The notes: generated from the sequence alone by a model not told the origin. A DNA stretch of 64,000 nucleotides from G963422565 sp963422565 (GCA_963422565.1 OY730228.1:1054001-1118000); one strand, 5' to 3'. Positions 17,005 through 25,445 are shown, counted from the first letter of the stretch. Numbers and translations: made by a program.

Positions 17005-18362
17005 CGCGGCGCCTCGGCTTCGCCCATCTGCTCGGCCCGGAGGGTTGGCTGTCGCCAGGCCATGTCACGATCGACGACGCCGGAACGATCGCCGCGGTTG
17101 GGACCGGATCCCGGAAGGACGCCATCCAGGGAATCGCGCTGCCCGGGATGCCCAACCTGCACAGCCACGCGTTCCAGAGGGCGATGGCCGGGCTGACCGA
17201 ACGCGCAGGACCCGCCGGCGATAGTTTCTGGAGCTGGCGCGAGGTGATGTATGACTTCGTCGCGCGCCTCGACCCGGAGGATGTCGAGGCCATCGCGGCC
17301 CGGCTCTATGTCGAGATGCTCAAGGCCGGCTACACCGCGGTCGGAGAGTTCCACTATCTGCACCACGACCGTGACGGGACTCCGTTCGGCGACCTCGCGG
17401 AGATGGCCGAACGCGTCGCCGCAGCCGCGCGCCGGACCGGGATTGCGATCACGCTGCTGCCGGTCCTCTACGAGTCCGGCGGGTTCGGCGGCGCGCCGCC
17501 GGCGCCGGGGCAGCGACGCTTCGTCAACGACGCCGACTGCCTGCTGCGGATCGTGGAGACGATGCGCGCCCGCCACCGCAGCGATCCCGAATTCCGCGTC
17601 GGGCTCGCCCCGCACAGCCTCCGTGCGGCGGGCCCGGCCGCGCTGGAGGCGGCGCTCTCCGGGCTCGAGGCGATGGATCCGTCCGCGCCGATCCATATCC
17701 ATATCGCCGAACAGACCAGGGAGGTCGCGGACTGCCTCGCCTGGTGCGGCGCCCGGCCGGTCGCCCGGCTGCTGGAAACCCAGCCGGTGGACCCGCGCTG
17801 GTGTCTGGTCCACGCGACCCATCTCGACGACCGGGAGAGCCGGGCGCTCGCCGGGACAGGCGCGGTCGTCGGTCTGTGCCCGACCACCGAGGCCAATCTC
17901 GGGGACGGCGTCTTCCCGCTCGCCCCGTTCCTCGCCAACGGCGGGCGCTTCGGGATCGGCTCCGACAGCCATGTCTCGGTCAGCCCGGTCGAGGAACTGC
18001 GTTGGCTGGAATACGGTCAGCGGCTCCTTTCCCGCCGCCGCAACGTCGCCGCCGGCGGCGGCTCGACCGGCGCACGGCTCTATCGCGCCGCCGTGCAGGG
18101 CGGCGCCCAGGCGATCGCGCGCGACTGCGGCGTCCTCGCCCCCGGGCGGCGCGCGGACATCGTGGTGCTCGACGCGAACCACCCCCTGCTCGCCGGCAGG
18201 GCCGGCGACACGCTGCTGGACAGCCATCTATTCGCCGGCAACGCCAACCCGGTCGTCGACGTGATGGTAGGCGGCAACTGGGTCGTGCGCGACGGGCGGT
18301 TGGGCGGCGAGGAGGAGATCGCGGCCCGCTTCCTGCGCAGCATGGCGCGGCTCACCGCCTGA
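17001..18362 (+). CDS. hutF: Formimidoylglutamate deiminase
   Basis: A 453-residue amidohydrolase that deiminates N-formimino-L-glutamate to N-formylglutamate, the substrate of the adjacent HutG. The metal site is visible in MPNLHSHAFQRAMAGLTER (HxH), in FHYLHHDRDG, in HIHIAEQTREVADC, in LVHATHLDDRE and in GSDSHVSVSPVEELRWLEYGQRL. The C terminus returns to the beta-sandwich (VLAPGRRADIVVLDANHP). The length and order are typical of HutF in proteobacteria. No hutH, hutU, hutI or hutC is present in the window, so the upper pathway must be encoded elsewhere. Confidence 0.95.
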   Translation: MTRRLGFAHLLGPEGWLSPGHVTIDDAGTIAAVGTGSRKDAIQGIALPGMPNLHSHAFQRAMAGLTERAGPAGDSFWSWREVMYDFVARLDPEDVEAIAARLYVEMLKAGYTAVGEFHYLHHDRDGTPFGDLAEMAERVAAAARRTGIAITLLPVLYESGGFGGAPPAPGQRRFVNDADCLLRIVETMRARHRSDPEFRVGLAPHSLRAAGPAALEAALSGLEAMDPSAPIHIHIAEQTREVADCLAWCGARPVARLLETQPVDPRWCLVHATHLDDRESRALAGTGAVVGLCPTTEANLGDGVFPLAPFLANGGRFGIGSDSHVSVSPVEELRWLEYGQRLLSRRRNVAAGGGSTGARLYRAAVQGGAQAIARDCGVLAPGRRADIVVLDANHPLLAGRAGDTLLDSHLFAGNANPVVDVMVGGNWVVRDGRLGGEEEIAARFLRSMARLTA

Positions 18363-18753
18363 GGCCGGCAACGCGGCGCCGCCGCATTCCGCCAGGCCGG
18401 CCGGCCTGGCGTCTCGGAGCCCGACCCGAAACTTGCGAGCGGTCTCGACATGACGCGATCTTCGGGAATGCGAGACCCGCGCATGAAAGCTGGACAGGAC
18501 TCGGGACGAGACCGATCGGCAGCGGTGCGCGGGACGGGGGCGGCTCGATGGAAACCCTGCTGCGGGTAACCCCGCGTCATGTGGGGTTCGGCCATTCGTT
18601 GCGCGAGACCACGTCCGGGCCGGGAAGACGAAGCCGGCCGATTGCTCCGCCATGGCGCCGATGAAGCGGCGGCAGAATTCGAGGAACCGGCTGCACGCGC
18701 GCTGTGTCGCGCGGTCCCGGAAACAGGGGATCGCGCTGTCGGCAGATGGCGAT
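18363..18753. other. Intergenic region between convergent hutF and MFS genes
   Basis: About 390 bp with no supported gene. It holds the palindrome at 18391-18410, 28 bp after the hutF stop, and a smaller hairpin (AACCCC/GGGGTT arms at 18568-18588). The region separates two convergent transcripts, so termination signals are expected here; no poly-T tract follows either hairpin on the plus strand. Confidence 0.5.
18391..18410. terminator. Perfect 20-bp palindrome behind hutF
   Basis: Two 10-base arms (GCCAGGCCGG and its complement) form a perfect palindrome 28 bp after the hutF stop. As RNA it would form a strong GC hairpin. There is no T-run, so it is at best a weak intrinsic terminator; a protein binding site is the alternative. 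Confidence 0.35.
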
Positions 18754-19947
18754 TCAGGTCAGGCTCTTATTTTTCTTGTTGGAATATCCGGGTCGGCGGC
18801 GCATGAGGGCAAAGGCGAAGCAGACGGCGGATCCCATGACCGCCGCGCCCAGCAGGAACGGCCAGTCGGGGCCGAGCGCACCGAACGCCGCCCCGCTCAG
18901 CGCCGGGCCGAGGATGCGGCCGAGCCCGCCGGCGGATTGCGACACGCCCATCAGCGCACCCCGCTCATGCGCGGCCGCCTGTTCGGCGATCAGCGCGTTC
19001 AAGGACGGGTTGCAGACCGAGATGCCGAAGACCAGGAGGCCGAGGCCGGCGGCGACCGGAACGGCGGCATCGGAGAAGGGAAGGATCAGGCACCCGGCCG
19101 CCGCCGCTGCTGTGCCCAGCACGATCGCGGCATGCTCGCGGAGCCGGTCCACGATCGGGCCGACCGCGAGACCCTGGACGACCACCGCTACCGCCCCCAT
19201 GAAGCTGTAGAGATAGCCGTTGCGCGCCGGCCCCCAGCCGAGGGCCTGTGCCGACCACAGCGCGAGAACGGTTTCCACGCCGGCGAAGACCAGCGGCATC
19301 GCGAAGACCAGGAGCAGCAGCGGCGCGAGCCCAGCATCCCGCGCCCGCCGCCAGGGGTCCCGCCAGCCGCCCGCTGCCTTCGCGCCGCGCCGGGCGGCCG
19401 CGCTCGTGCTCTCCCGGAGCAGCGCGAGCGCGAGCAGGAAAGCGGCCGCGGCCATTCCTCCGGCGAACAGGAACGGCAGTCGGAAGTCCGGGTCGGCGGC
19501 GTCGGGCCCGGAGAGCAGGCCGCCCAGGGCGGGGCCGGCCACGAAGCCCAGCCCCGCGGCGGCGCCCAACCGGCCCATTCCACGCGCGCGCGCGGACGGC
19601 CCGACAAGGTCCGCCGCATAGGCGTGCGCGACGCCGATATTGCCGGCCATGGCACCGCCGAAGGCGCGCGCGACGAAGAGCGTGGCGAGGCTGTCGGTCC
19701 AGGCGAGGCCGACATAGCCGACTGCAGAGCCGGCCAAGGTCAGGAGAAGGATCGGCTTGCGCCCGACGCGGTCGCTGAGCCGGCCCCAGATCGGGGCGAA
19801 GACGAACTGCATCGCGGTATAGGACGCCGCGACGAGGGTCACTTCCGAGGCGCCGGCCCCGAAAGCCACCGCATAGAAAGGTTGAAGCGGCAAGACGATT
19901 CCGAAGCCGATCAGGTCGACGAAGACCGTCAACAGCAGCGCGGGCAT
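18754..19947 (-). CDS. MFS transporter, TetA/multidrug efflux-like
   Basis: A 397-residue 12-TM major facilitator. The N terminus MPALLLTVFVDLIGFGIVLPLQPFYA with motif D1-like residues, the loop 2-3 motif GRLSDRVGRKPILLLTL and the TM5 motif GAAAGLGFVAGPALGGLL resemble the TetA(DHA1) drug:proton antiporters. Substrate unknown. It starts 3 bp after the HAD hydrolase stop and is the last gene of a run on the minus strand that begins with the VOC gene; it could export the compound or product handled by that run, which is inference. Confidence 0.88.
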   Translation of the reverse strand: MPALLLTVFVDLIGFGIVLPLQPFYAVAFGAGASEVTLVAASYTAMQFVFAPIWGRLSDRVGRKPILLLTLAGSAVGYVGLAWTDSLATLFVARAFGGAMAGNIGVAHAYAADLVGPSARARGMGRLGAAAGLGFVAGPALGGLLSGPDAADPDFRLPFLFAGGMAAAAFLLALALLRESTSAAARRGAKAAGGWRDPWRRARDAGLAPLLLLVFAMPLVFAGVETVLALWSAQALGWGPARNGYLYSFMGAVAVVVQGLAVGPIVDRLREHAAIVLGTAAAAAGCLILPFSDAAVPVAAGLGLLVFGISVCNPSLNALIAEQAAAHERGALMGVSQSAGGLGRILGPALSGAAFGALGPDWPFLLGAAVMGSAVCFAFALMRRRPGYSNKKNKSLT

Positions 19948-19950
19948 CCG

Positions 19951-20859
19951 CTACCAGGCGAAATCGGGGGTGACGAAGTCCGGCTGCGCGCCGACACGGG
20001 CCGATAGCCGCGCGAGTGCGTCCGCATCGACCCCGCCGCTCCGCGCGTCCCCCAGCTCGTCCGCGTGGAGGCCGTTCAACACCAGCACCGAGGACAGGCC
20101 TGCCGCGGCCGCGCCCGCGATATCGGTCTCGAGGCTGTCGCCGATGGCAATCACCCGGCTGCGCGGCAGGGCCGGCAAACGGGACAGGCATAGATCGTAG
20201 ACCGCCGTATGGGGCTTGCCGTGATAGCGGACCTCGCCGCCTAGCGATTCGTAATCGGCGGCGAGCAGCCCGGCGCAGATCATGCGCCGGGCTCCCTGCA
20301 TCACCTGCCGGTCCGGGTTGGCACAGATCATCGGCAGCCCGCGCGCGGCGCCGGCGGCGAGCAGCTCCGCATAGTCCTTCGGCCGGGCCTCGGAATCGAA
20401 CGGACCGATATTGAGGATGAAGTCGGCGTCGGCGAGCGAGGGGCTGGGCAGCAGATCGAGCCCGTCGAGCAGGGACCTGCCGTGCGCCGGACCGATCACG
20501 TAGCAGCGCTGACCGAGCGCCGCATGCCAGGGGTCGGCCCGCGCCCGCAACGCACCCCAGGTCGCTTCTCCCGAGGAGACGATCTCGGCCGCGTGCCGGC
20601 GGGGAAGGCCGAGCCTCGCGAGAGACGCGGCGACGTCGCGAGCTCGGCGCGGCGCGTTAGAAAGCATGACACAGCTCTTGCCAACACCGCACAGCCGGTC
20701 GAGCGTCTCCACCACCCCCGGATAGAGGCTCCGCCCGTCATGGAGCACCCCCCAGACGTCGAGCACAAACCCGTCATAGTCGTCGACGAGCGCGGAGACC
20801 CCCCCGATCGCCGTCGGCGCCTCACGGGTCGACGCGCCTCTGCCGTCGCCGGCCGCCAT
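19951..20859 (-). CDS. HAD-superfamily class IIA hydrolase (TIGR01459-like)
   Basis: A 302-residue phosphatase-like protein. HAD motif I is FVLDVWGVLHDGRSLYPG (residues about 29-46; Asp-x-Trp as in this alphaproteobacterial subfamily), motif II CVMLSNAPRRA, and motifs III/IV lie around YHGKPHTAVYDL and VIAIGDSLETDIAGAAAAG. It belongs to the NagD/4-nitrophenylphosphatase-type HAD-IIA proteins, whose physiological substrates are mostly sugar or nucleotide phosphates. ATG 20859 (MAAGDGRGAS) is chosen because it lies 4 bp behind the upstream molybdenum hydroxylase stop; the frame is open further upstream without homology. Confidence 0.85.
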   Translation of the reverse strand: MAAGDGRGASTREAPTAIGGVSALVDDYDGFVLDVWGVLHDGRSLYPGVVETLDRLCGVGKSCVMLSNAPRRARDVAASLARLGLPRRHAAEIVSSGEATWGALRARADPWHAALGQRCYVIGPAHGRSLLDGLDLLPSPSLADADFILNIGPFDSEARPKDYAELLAAGAARGLPMICANPDRQVMQGARRMICAGLLAADYESLGGEVRYHGKPHTAVYDLCLSRLPALPRSRVIAIGDSLETDIAGAAAAGLSSVLVLNGLHADELGDARSGGVDADALARLSARVGAQPDFVTPDFAW

Positions 20860-20863
20860 ATCG

Positions 20864-23152
20864 TCACCGCGCCGCCATGTCCAGGATATCCCGCATTCGC
20901 GCCGGCGTGACCGGAAGCCGGGTGACGGCGCCGGGGACGCCGGCGGCATCGTCGATCGCGCCGGCGATCGCCGCTCCGGCGCCGTTGATGCCGCCCTCGC
21001 CGCCGCCCTTCAATCCCAGCGGGTTGTGCGGGCTCGGCGCGTCCTCGGTTATCAGGCATTCGATCGCGGGGATCTCGGAGAGGGTGGGCATCAGATAGTC
21101 GGCGAGGGTGACGGCGAGCGGCTGCCCCTGATCGTCATATACGAACTCCTCCAGCAGCGCGCCGCCGATCCCCTGGGCGCAGCCGCCCACGAGCTGTCCT
21201 TCCAGGGTCGCCGGATTGACCGCGCGCCCGACGTCGTAAGCGACCAGAAATCGTTCCACCGCGACGGCGCCGGTTGCCCGGTCGATGCCGACCACCGCGA
21301 TGTGGACCCCGTAGGGGAAGACGGTATGGCCGGTCTCGAAAACCGCCTCGACGCTGAGCCCGGTCGGCGTGCCGCGCAGATGCGCCGCGATTTCGCCCAG
21401 GCTCACCGAGGCGCCGCCGGGCGCAGCGACGCGGCCGCCCTCGACGGTCAACGCGTCGGCGGGCCGCTGCAGCAGGAGGGCGGCGGCGGACAGCACCCGA
21501 TCGCGGAGCAGACGGGCGGCCTTGTAGACGGCGTTCCCAGTGACCACCGTCGCCCTGGTGGCGTGCGCGCCGATGCCGCGCGCGATCCGGTCGGTCTGGC
21601 CGTGCACGACGCGGATGCGGTCGTGGTCGCAGCCCAGCCCGCCGGCGCAGAGCTGGGCCATGACCGTCTCGAATCCCTGGCCGAGCGACGCCCCGCCGGT
21701 CACGATCTCCACGCCGCCTCCCTCGTCGACGGCGATGCGCACCCCGTCGGAGGGGCCGCGCCCGCTCTCTTCCAGGAACAGCGCGACCCCGGCGCCGACG
21801 CAGGCGCCGCCGCGCCGCCGTCGCGCCAGATCGGCCTGGAGAGCGTCCCAGCCGACGGCGGCCAGCGCCTTGTCGAGGAGCAGCGCGTAATCGCCCGAAT
21901 CGAGATGCAAAGACGGGACGCCCGGCTCGTCGAAGGCGACCGTGTAGGGCATCTCGGACGCCGGAATCAGGTTTCGGCGCCGGATCTCGATCCGGTCGAG
22001 GCCGAGACGGGCGGCGGCGGCATCCATCAGGCGCTCGCGGACGAACGTGCTCTCGTAGCGGCCGGGCGCGCGGTAGGTGGCCGCCGGCGTCTTGTTGGTT
22101 AGCCTCAGCCGGCACCGCGCCCTGTAGGCGGGAACCCGATAGAGGCCCGTCATCATGCACATCGTGCGGTTCGGAACGTTGACCCCATGCGTGCGGATAT
22201 AGCCGCCCTGATCGTGGTCGAACGAGTCCTCGATCCCGAGCACCCGGCCCTCGCCGTCGAGCGCCATCCTCGCACGGTGATGCTGCTCGCGGCCCTGGTT
22301 CGCGGCCGTCAGATGCTCAGCGCGGTCCTCGATCCATTTGACCGGGCGGCCGAGCCGCCGCGCGGCAACGAGCACAAGCACGTCTTCCGGGTAGAGCTCG
22401 CCGCGGATCCCGAAGCCGCCGCCGACATGGCATTCGTGCAAGTGAAGCTGGTCGGGGCCGAGCCCGAGCATGCGCAGAAGCGTTTCCTTGTTGCGGTGCG
22501 GGATCTTGGCCGCGCCGTGGAGCGAGAGCAGGTCGCGGGCGGCGTCGTATACGCCGAGCGCGCCCCGCGTCTCCAGCGGCACCCCGGAATGGCGCCCGGT
22601 CCTGAGATCGAGCGCCACGACATGCGCCGCTTCGGCGAAGGCGGCCGCGAGGTCGCCATAGCCGTGGGTCAGCACCGCCGCCTCGCTGCTCCGTCCGGGC
22701 GCGAAGCTGCCCGGCGGCCGATCGGTCGAGGAAATCGCCGGCAGGGGCGCGATCTCGACCGCGACGAGCTCGGCCGCGTCCTCCGCGACATAGGCGTCCT
22801 CGGCGAAGACGGCGGCGACGGGCTCGCCGACATAGCGGACGACGCCGCGTGCCAGCGCCAGCTGACGGTAGGCGGTCAGCGCCTCGGCGCGGCGGTCGGA
22901 GCGAAAATCGATCGGCGGGATGTCGGCGATGTCGTCGGCGGTCCAGACGGCGACGACGCCGGCTAGGCTCCGGGCGCGGTCCGCGTCGATCCCGACCAGC
23001 CGTCCGTGGGCGTGGGCCGCGCGCACGACCCGCATTTGGAGCTGGTCCGGGAAGTCGATATCGGCGACGAAACGCCCTTGGCCGGTGACCAGCGGCGGGT
23101 CTTCGACCCGTCGAACCCGCCGGCCGATCGCTCCGTCACCGGTGCGGACCAC
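20864..23152 (-). CDS. Molybdenum hydroxylase large subunit (xanthine dehydrogenase family), complete
   Basis: A 762-residue molybdopterin-binding subunit, paralogous to the partial gene at 1-1308 and the gene at 12243-14573. Motifs: RRVRRVEDPPLVTGQGRFVADID at the N terminus, VRYVGEPVAAVFAEDAYVAEDAA, VGGGFGIRGELYPEDVLVLVAARR near residue 243, WIEDRAEHLTAANQGREQHH, TYRAPGRYESTFVRERLMDAAAARLG near 365, and the catalytic Glu in LKGGGEGGINGAGAAIAGA near 720. The start is GTG 23152. No small Fe-S or FAD subunit is adjacent. It is flanked upstream by the predicted seleno-redoxin gene (63 bp) and downstream by the HAD gene (4 bp), all on one strand. Confidence 0.93.
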   Translation of the reverse strand: MVRTGDGAIGRRVRRVEDPPLVTGQGRFVADIDFPDQLQMRVVRAAHAHGRLVGIDADRARSLAGVVAVWTADDIADIPPIDFRSDRRAEALTAYRQLALARGVVRYVGEPVAAVFAEDAYVAEDAAELVAVEIAPLPAISSTDRPPGSFAPGRSSEAAVLTHGYGDLAAAFAEAAHVVALDLRTGRHSGVPLETRGALGVYDAARDLLSLHGAAKIPHRNKETLLRMLGLGPDQLHLHECHVGGGFGIRGELYPEDVLVLVAARRLGRPVKWIEDRAEHLTAANQGREQHHRARMALDGEGRVLGIEDSFDHDQGGYIRTHGVNVPNRTMCMMTGLYRVPAYRARCRLRLTNKTPAATYRAPGRYESTFVRERLMDAAAARLGLDRIEIRRRNLIPASEMPYTVAFDEPGVPSLHLDSGDYALLLDKALAAVGWDALQADLARRRRGGACVGAGVALFLEESGRGPSDGVRIAVDEGGGVEIVTGGASLGQGFETVMAQLCAGGLGCDHDRIRVVHGQTDRIARGIGAHATRATVVTGNAVYKAARLLRDRVLSAAALLLQRPADALTVEGGRVAAPGGASVSLGEIAAHLRGTPTGLSVEAVFETGHTVFPYGVHIAVVGIDRATGAVAVERFLVAYDVGRAVNPATLEGQLVGGCAQGIGGALLEEFVYDDQGQPLAVTLADYLMPTLSEIPAIECLITEDAPSPHNPLGLKGGGEGGINGAGAAIAGAIDDAAGVPGAVTRLPVTPARMRDILDMAAR

Positions 23153-23215
23153 GGCCAGAGCGTTCGGCGGCGGCGCCTGGCCGCGGGCCGCGCGTCGGGG
23201 CCGGTCCGCTTCCGT

Positions 23216-23686
23216 CTACGACCGCGACTCGTAGAAGTTGATGAGTTTCACTACGTCCGCGGCATCGATCCGGCCCAGCGGTCCGTCCGAATAGCTCGAG
23301 ACGACGACCCTGTTGTCCGGCCCGAGAACGAATTCCGACGGCTGGATGATCTGACGCCGGTCTTCCCACCAGGAGCCAAGGCGGCCGGCGATCGCACGGG
23401 TCACGCCGTGCCCGACCGGGAAGTTCACCTGTTCGGCCACCTCCCGGGCTCTGTCGAGCGGATCGACGCTGGCCGCGGCGATCGAGGCGCCGATGGCGTC
23501 GAGCTCCGCCTTGACATTCGCGTAGCCGACCAACTGCCGGCGGCAATAGGGTCACCAATGGCCTCGGTAGAAGAGAAGCACCTTGTACTTGCCGGCGAGA
23601 CCGCCGGGCAAGTCAAGGGTGCCGCCGCCCACGAGATCGATCCCGATCCGAGGAAAGGGCGCGCCGATTCCGAGCTTGTCCGCCAT
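23216..23686 (-). CDS. Redoxin/peroxiredoxin-like protein with TGA at the catalytic Cys: predicted selenoprotein (Sec45)
   Basis: Read from ATG 23686, the frame encodes MADKLGIGAPFPRI...KYKVLLFYRGHW, then TGA (23554-23552, codon 45), then PYCRRQLVGYANVKAEL and on to a stop at 23216: 156 residues with TGA read through. The AhpC/TSA-like family has RGxWCPYCRRQL here, so TGA replaces exactly the first Cys of CxxC, giving UPYC. Downstream parts are intact and well conserved: AASVDPLDRAREVA, FPVGHGVTRAIAGRLGSWW, RQIIQPSEFVLG and GRIDAADVVKLINFYE. A hairpin resembling a bacterial SECIS follows (separate entry). The family reduces peroxides or disulfides. Ordinary annotation would call only the part after TGA. 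No selA, selB, selC or selD is in the window. If the genome lacks Sec machinery, the alternative is a pseudogene. Confidence 0.85.
23525..23554 (-). promoter_or_regulatory. Candidate bacterial SECIS hairpin with the Sec TGA codon
   Basis: On the minus strand the TGA is 23554-23552. Seven bases later GCCGCC (23544-23539) can pair with GG(T)CGGC (23531-23525), leaving one bulged U and a seven-base apical loop GGCAGUU (23538-23532). Known bacterial SECIS elements have a stem just after the UGA and a G in the first two loop positions, both met here. The 13-base distance from UGA to loop is a little short against the range I recall for bSECIS models, and no folding program was run. Confidence 0.5.
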
Positions 23687-23790
23687 GGTGCCGTCTCCCT
23701 GGGTCGGCGGGGCCGGTGGCCGCCGCGGCCGGGACTATGGGGGTCCGGGGCGTGCGGCGCAACCGGCGGCGAAACGCTGCGCGCCCGGGT

Positions 23791-24441
23791 CTAGAGCCGG
23801 CCCTCTCGCACCATCGCGCGCACGCGCTCGCGGTCGAGAAGGATGTCCTCCGAAACGCCGGACTCGTAGAGCGCCGTCATCCTGTCGGGGTCGAAATTCC
23901 CCTCGGACATCTTTCCGAACTCGTCGGAGAACTGATAGCGGCTCTTGTAGATCCGGGTGTCGATCGGCGCGAAGTTGTCGAGCATGGTCTCGACCTCGTT
24001 GCCGTCGGGGTCGCGATAATAGAAGGATGTCGAATTGCCGTGATTAACCGTCCAGTGCGGACGGTGGCCCCAAGCCTTCATCCGCTTGTAGACATAGATG
24101 ATCTCGCCGAGGCTGGCATAGGCATAGGCGAGATGGGACACGCCGATCGGGCGGTCCGGTTTGGTGCCCCAGCCCGGCTTCTTGATGATCACCACCCGAT
24201 GGTCATGGTCATCGTAGGAGATGAAGGTCAGCGGCGGGCCTTCGCCGTCGTGGACCGCGACCGTCTCGGCGTCGAACAACCGCATGTAGAAGTCGATCAT
24301 CGCCTCGTAATTGACATCCGAGAAGATGTGGACATGGTGCATCTTCGTCGGGCTCGGCATTCGCGTGATGCTGCCGGGCGGGTCGCGCCGCAGGGGGGCC
24401 ACACTGTCGGGGATAAGGCGTGCGCGCGTCTGTTCCTGCAT
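23791..24441 (-). CDS. VOC (glyoxalase/bleomycin resistance/extradiol dioxygenase) family protein
   Basis: A 216-residue vicinal oxygen chelate protein. Metal ligands of the fold are visible in KMHHVHIFSDVNYEAMIDFY, GVSHLAYAYASLGEIIYVYK and FYYRDPDGNEVETMLDNF. The C-terminal extension (YKSRYQFSDEFGKMSEGNFDPDRM) is typical of the 2,3-dihydroxybiphenyl-dioxygenase-like VOC proteins found in catabolic clusters. The reaction is not assignable. ATG 24441 is preceded by GAGGGAACG. It is the first gene of the minus-strand run leading to the seleno-redoxin, the molybdenum hydroxylase, HAD and MFS genes, and is divergent from the SDR gene at 24600. Confidence 0.85.
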   Translation of the reverse strand: MQEQTRARLIPDSVAPLRRDPPGSITRMPSPTKMHHVHIFSDVNYEAMIDFYMRLFDAETVAVHDGEGPPLTFISYDDHDHRVVIIKKPGWGTKPDRPIGVSHLAYAYASLGEIIYVYKRMKAWGHRPHWTVNHGNSTSFYYRDPDGNEVETMLDNFAPIDTRIYKSRYQFSDEFGKMSEGNFDPDRMTALYESGVSEDILLDRERVRAMVREGRL

Positions 24442-24599
24442 CGTTCCCTCCGATCGCATGGTCGCGATTCGCTTCGGTCGCAATTATCCGCCCGGTCTCC
24501 CGCCGCGTCCAGCGCGCCGGCGGGTCCGCCCGCCTTGGCCGGGGCCGGAGGCGCCGCTATGGTCGCGGCGCAAGCGGGAGAGCGGCCGGGGAAGCTGCG

Positions 24600-25445
24600 G
24601 TGGCGGAGTCTTTGAGCGGCAGGGTGGTCCTGATCACCGGCGCCGGCGGTGGGATGGGCGGTGCGATGGCGCTGGCCCTCCTGGGCGCCGGCGCGCATGT
24701 GCTCGCGGTCGATCTCGCCGAGCGGGCGCTGGATGCGCTCGCCGACCAGGCGGTGCGGCGCAGCGCGCCCGGTCGGCTGACTCCGGCTGTCGCCGACATC
24801 ACCGAAGACGATGTCTGTTCGGCGCTGGTTCGCCGCGCGGTCACCGAGTTCGGCGGTCTCCACATGCTGATCAACAACGCCGGCATCGGCATGCAGACGA
24901 TCCGCGAGAGCTACATGACCGACCCAGTGCCGTTCTGGGAGGTGGAGATCGACCGCTGGCGGCGCATGATGGACGTCAATTTCAAGGCGCCGTTCATGCT
25001 GGCGAAGGTCGCGGCATCCCATATGGTCGCGGAGGGCTGGGGACGGATCGTCAACGTGACCACCAGCCTCGATACCATGCATCGCAAGGCCTACACGCCT
25101 TACGGCCAGTCCAAGGCGGCGCTCGAGGCGGCGACGTCGAGCTGGTCCAAGGACCTCGAGGGCAGCGGGGTGACGGCCAATGTCCTCGTGCCGGGCGGGC
25201 CGACCGATACAGGCTTCATCCCGGCGAACGCCCCGTTCGACCGCCGGGCTCTGGTCCAGCCCGACGTCATGGCCGCGCCGATCCTGTGGCTCGCCTCGAC
25301 GGAGTCTGACGGCGTCACCGATTGCCGCTTCGTCGGGCGCGACTGGGATCCGGCCCTGCCGCCGGCGGCCGCCGCGGCCGGCGCGCGCGCGCCGGCCGCC
25401 TGGCCCGGTGCCGGAACCACCGCCGCCTGGCCGGGCGGGCGCTGA
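24600..25445 (+). CDS. Short-chain dehydrogenase/reductase (SDR)
   Basis: A 281-residue classical SDR. The start is GTG 24600 (VAESLSGRVVLITGAGGGMGG), preceded by GGGGAAGC. The NAD(P)-binding motif is TGAGGGMG, NNAG is present as INNAGIG, and the catalytic set is Asn in MMDVNFKAPF, Ser in NVTTSLDT and YxxxK in YGQSKAALEAATSSW (Y-G-Q-S-K). PGGPTDTGF follows the usual PG motif. The C terminus has an unusual low-complexity Ala/Pro tail (AAAAAGARAPAAWPGAGTTA) absent from typical SDRs. Substrate unknown. The stop lies in the region where the cysQ-like gene begins, so the two are likely coupled. Confidence 0.9.
   Translation: MAESLSGRVVLITGAGGGMGGAMALALLGAGAHVLAVDLAERALDALADQAVRRSAPGRLTPAVADITEDDVCSALVRRAVTEFGGLHMLINNAGIGMQTIRESYMTDPVPFWEVEIDRWRRMMDVNFKAPFMLAKVAASHMVAEGWGRIVNVTTSLDTMHRKAYTPYGQSKAALEAATSSWSKDLEGSGVTANVLVPGGPTDTGFIPANAPFDRRALVQPDVMAAPILWLASTESDGVTDCRFVGRDWDPALPPAAAAAGARAPAAWPGAGTTAAWPGGR

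Noticed and set aside
23552..23554. TGA in the redoxin read as Trp (code 4) or as a simple stop
   Set aside because: Other genes in the window use TGA as a normal stop (for example in ATGA overlaps), and the family has Cys, not Trp, at this site. A stop would leave both halves without function.
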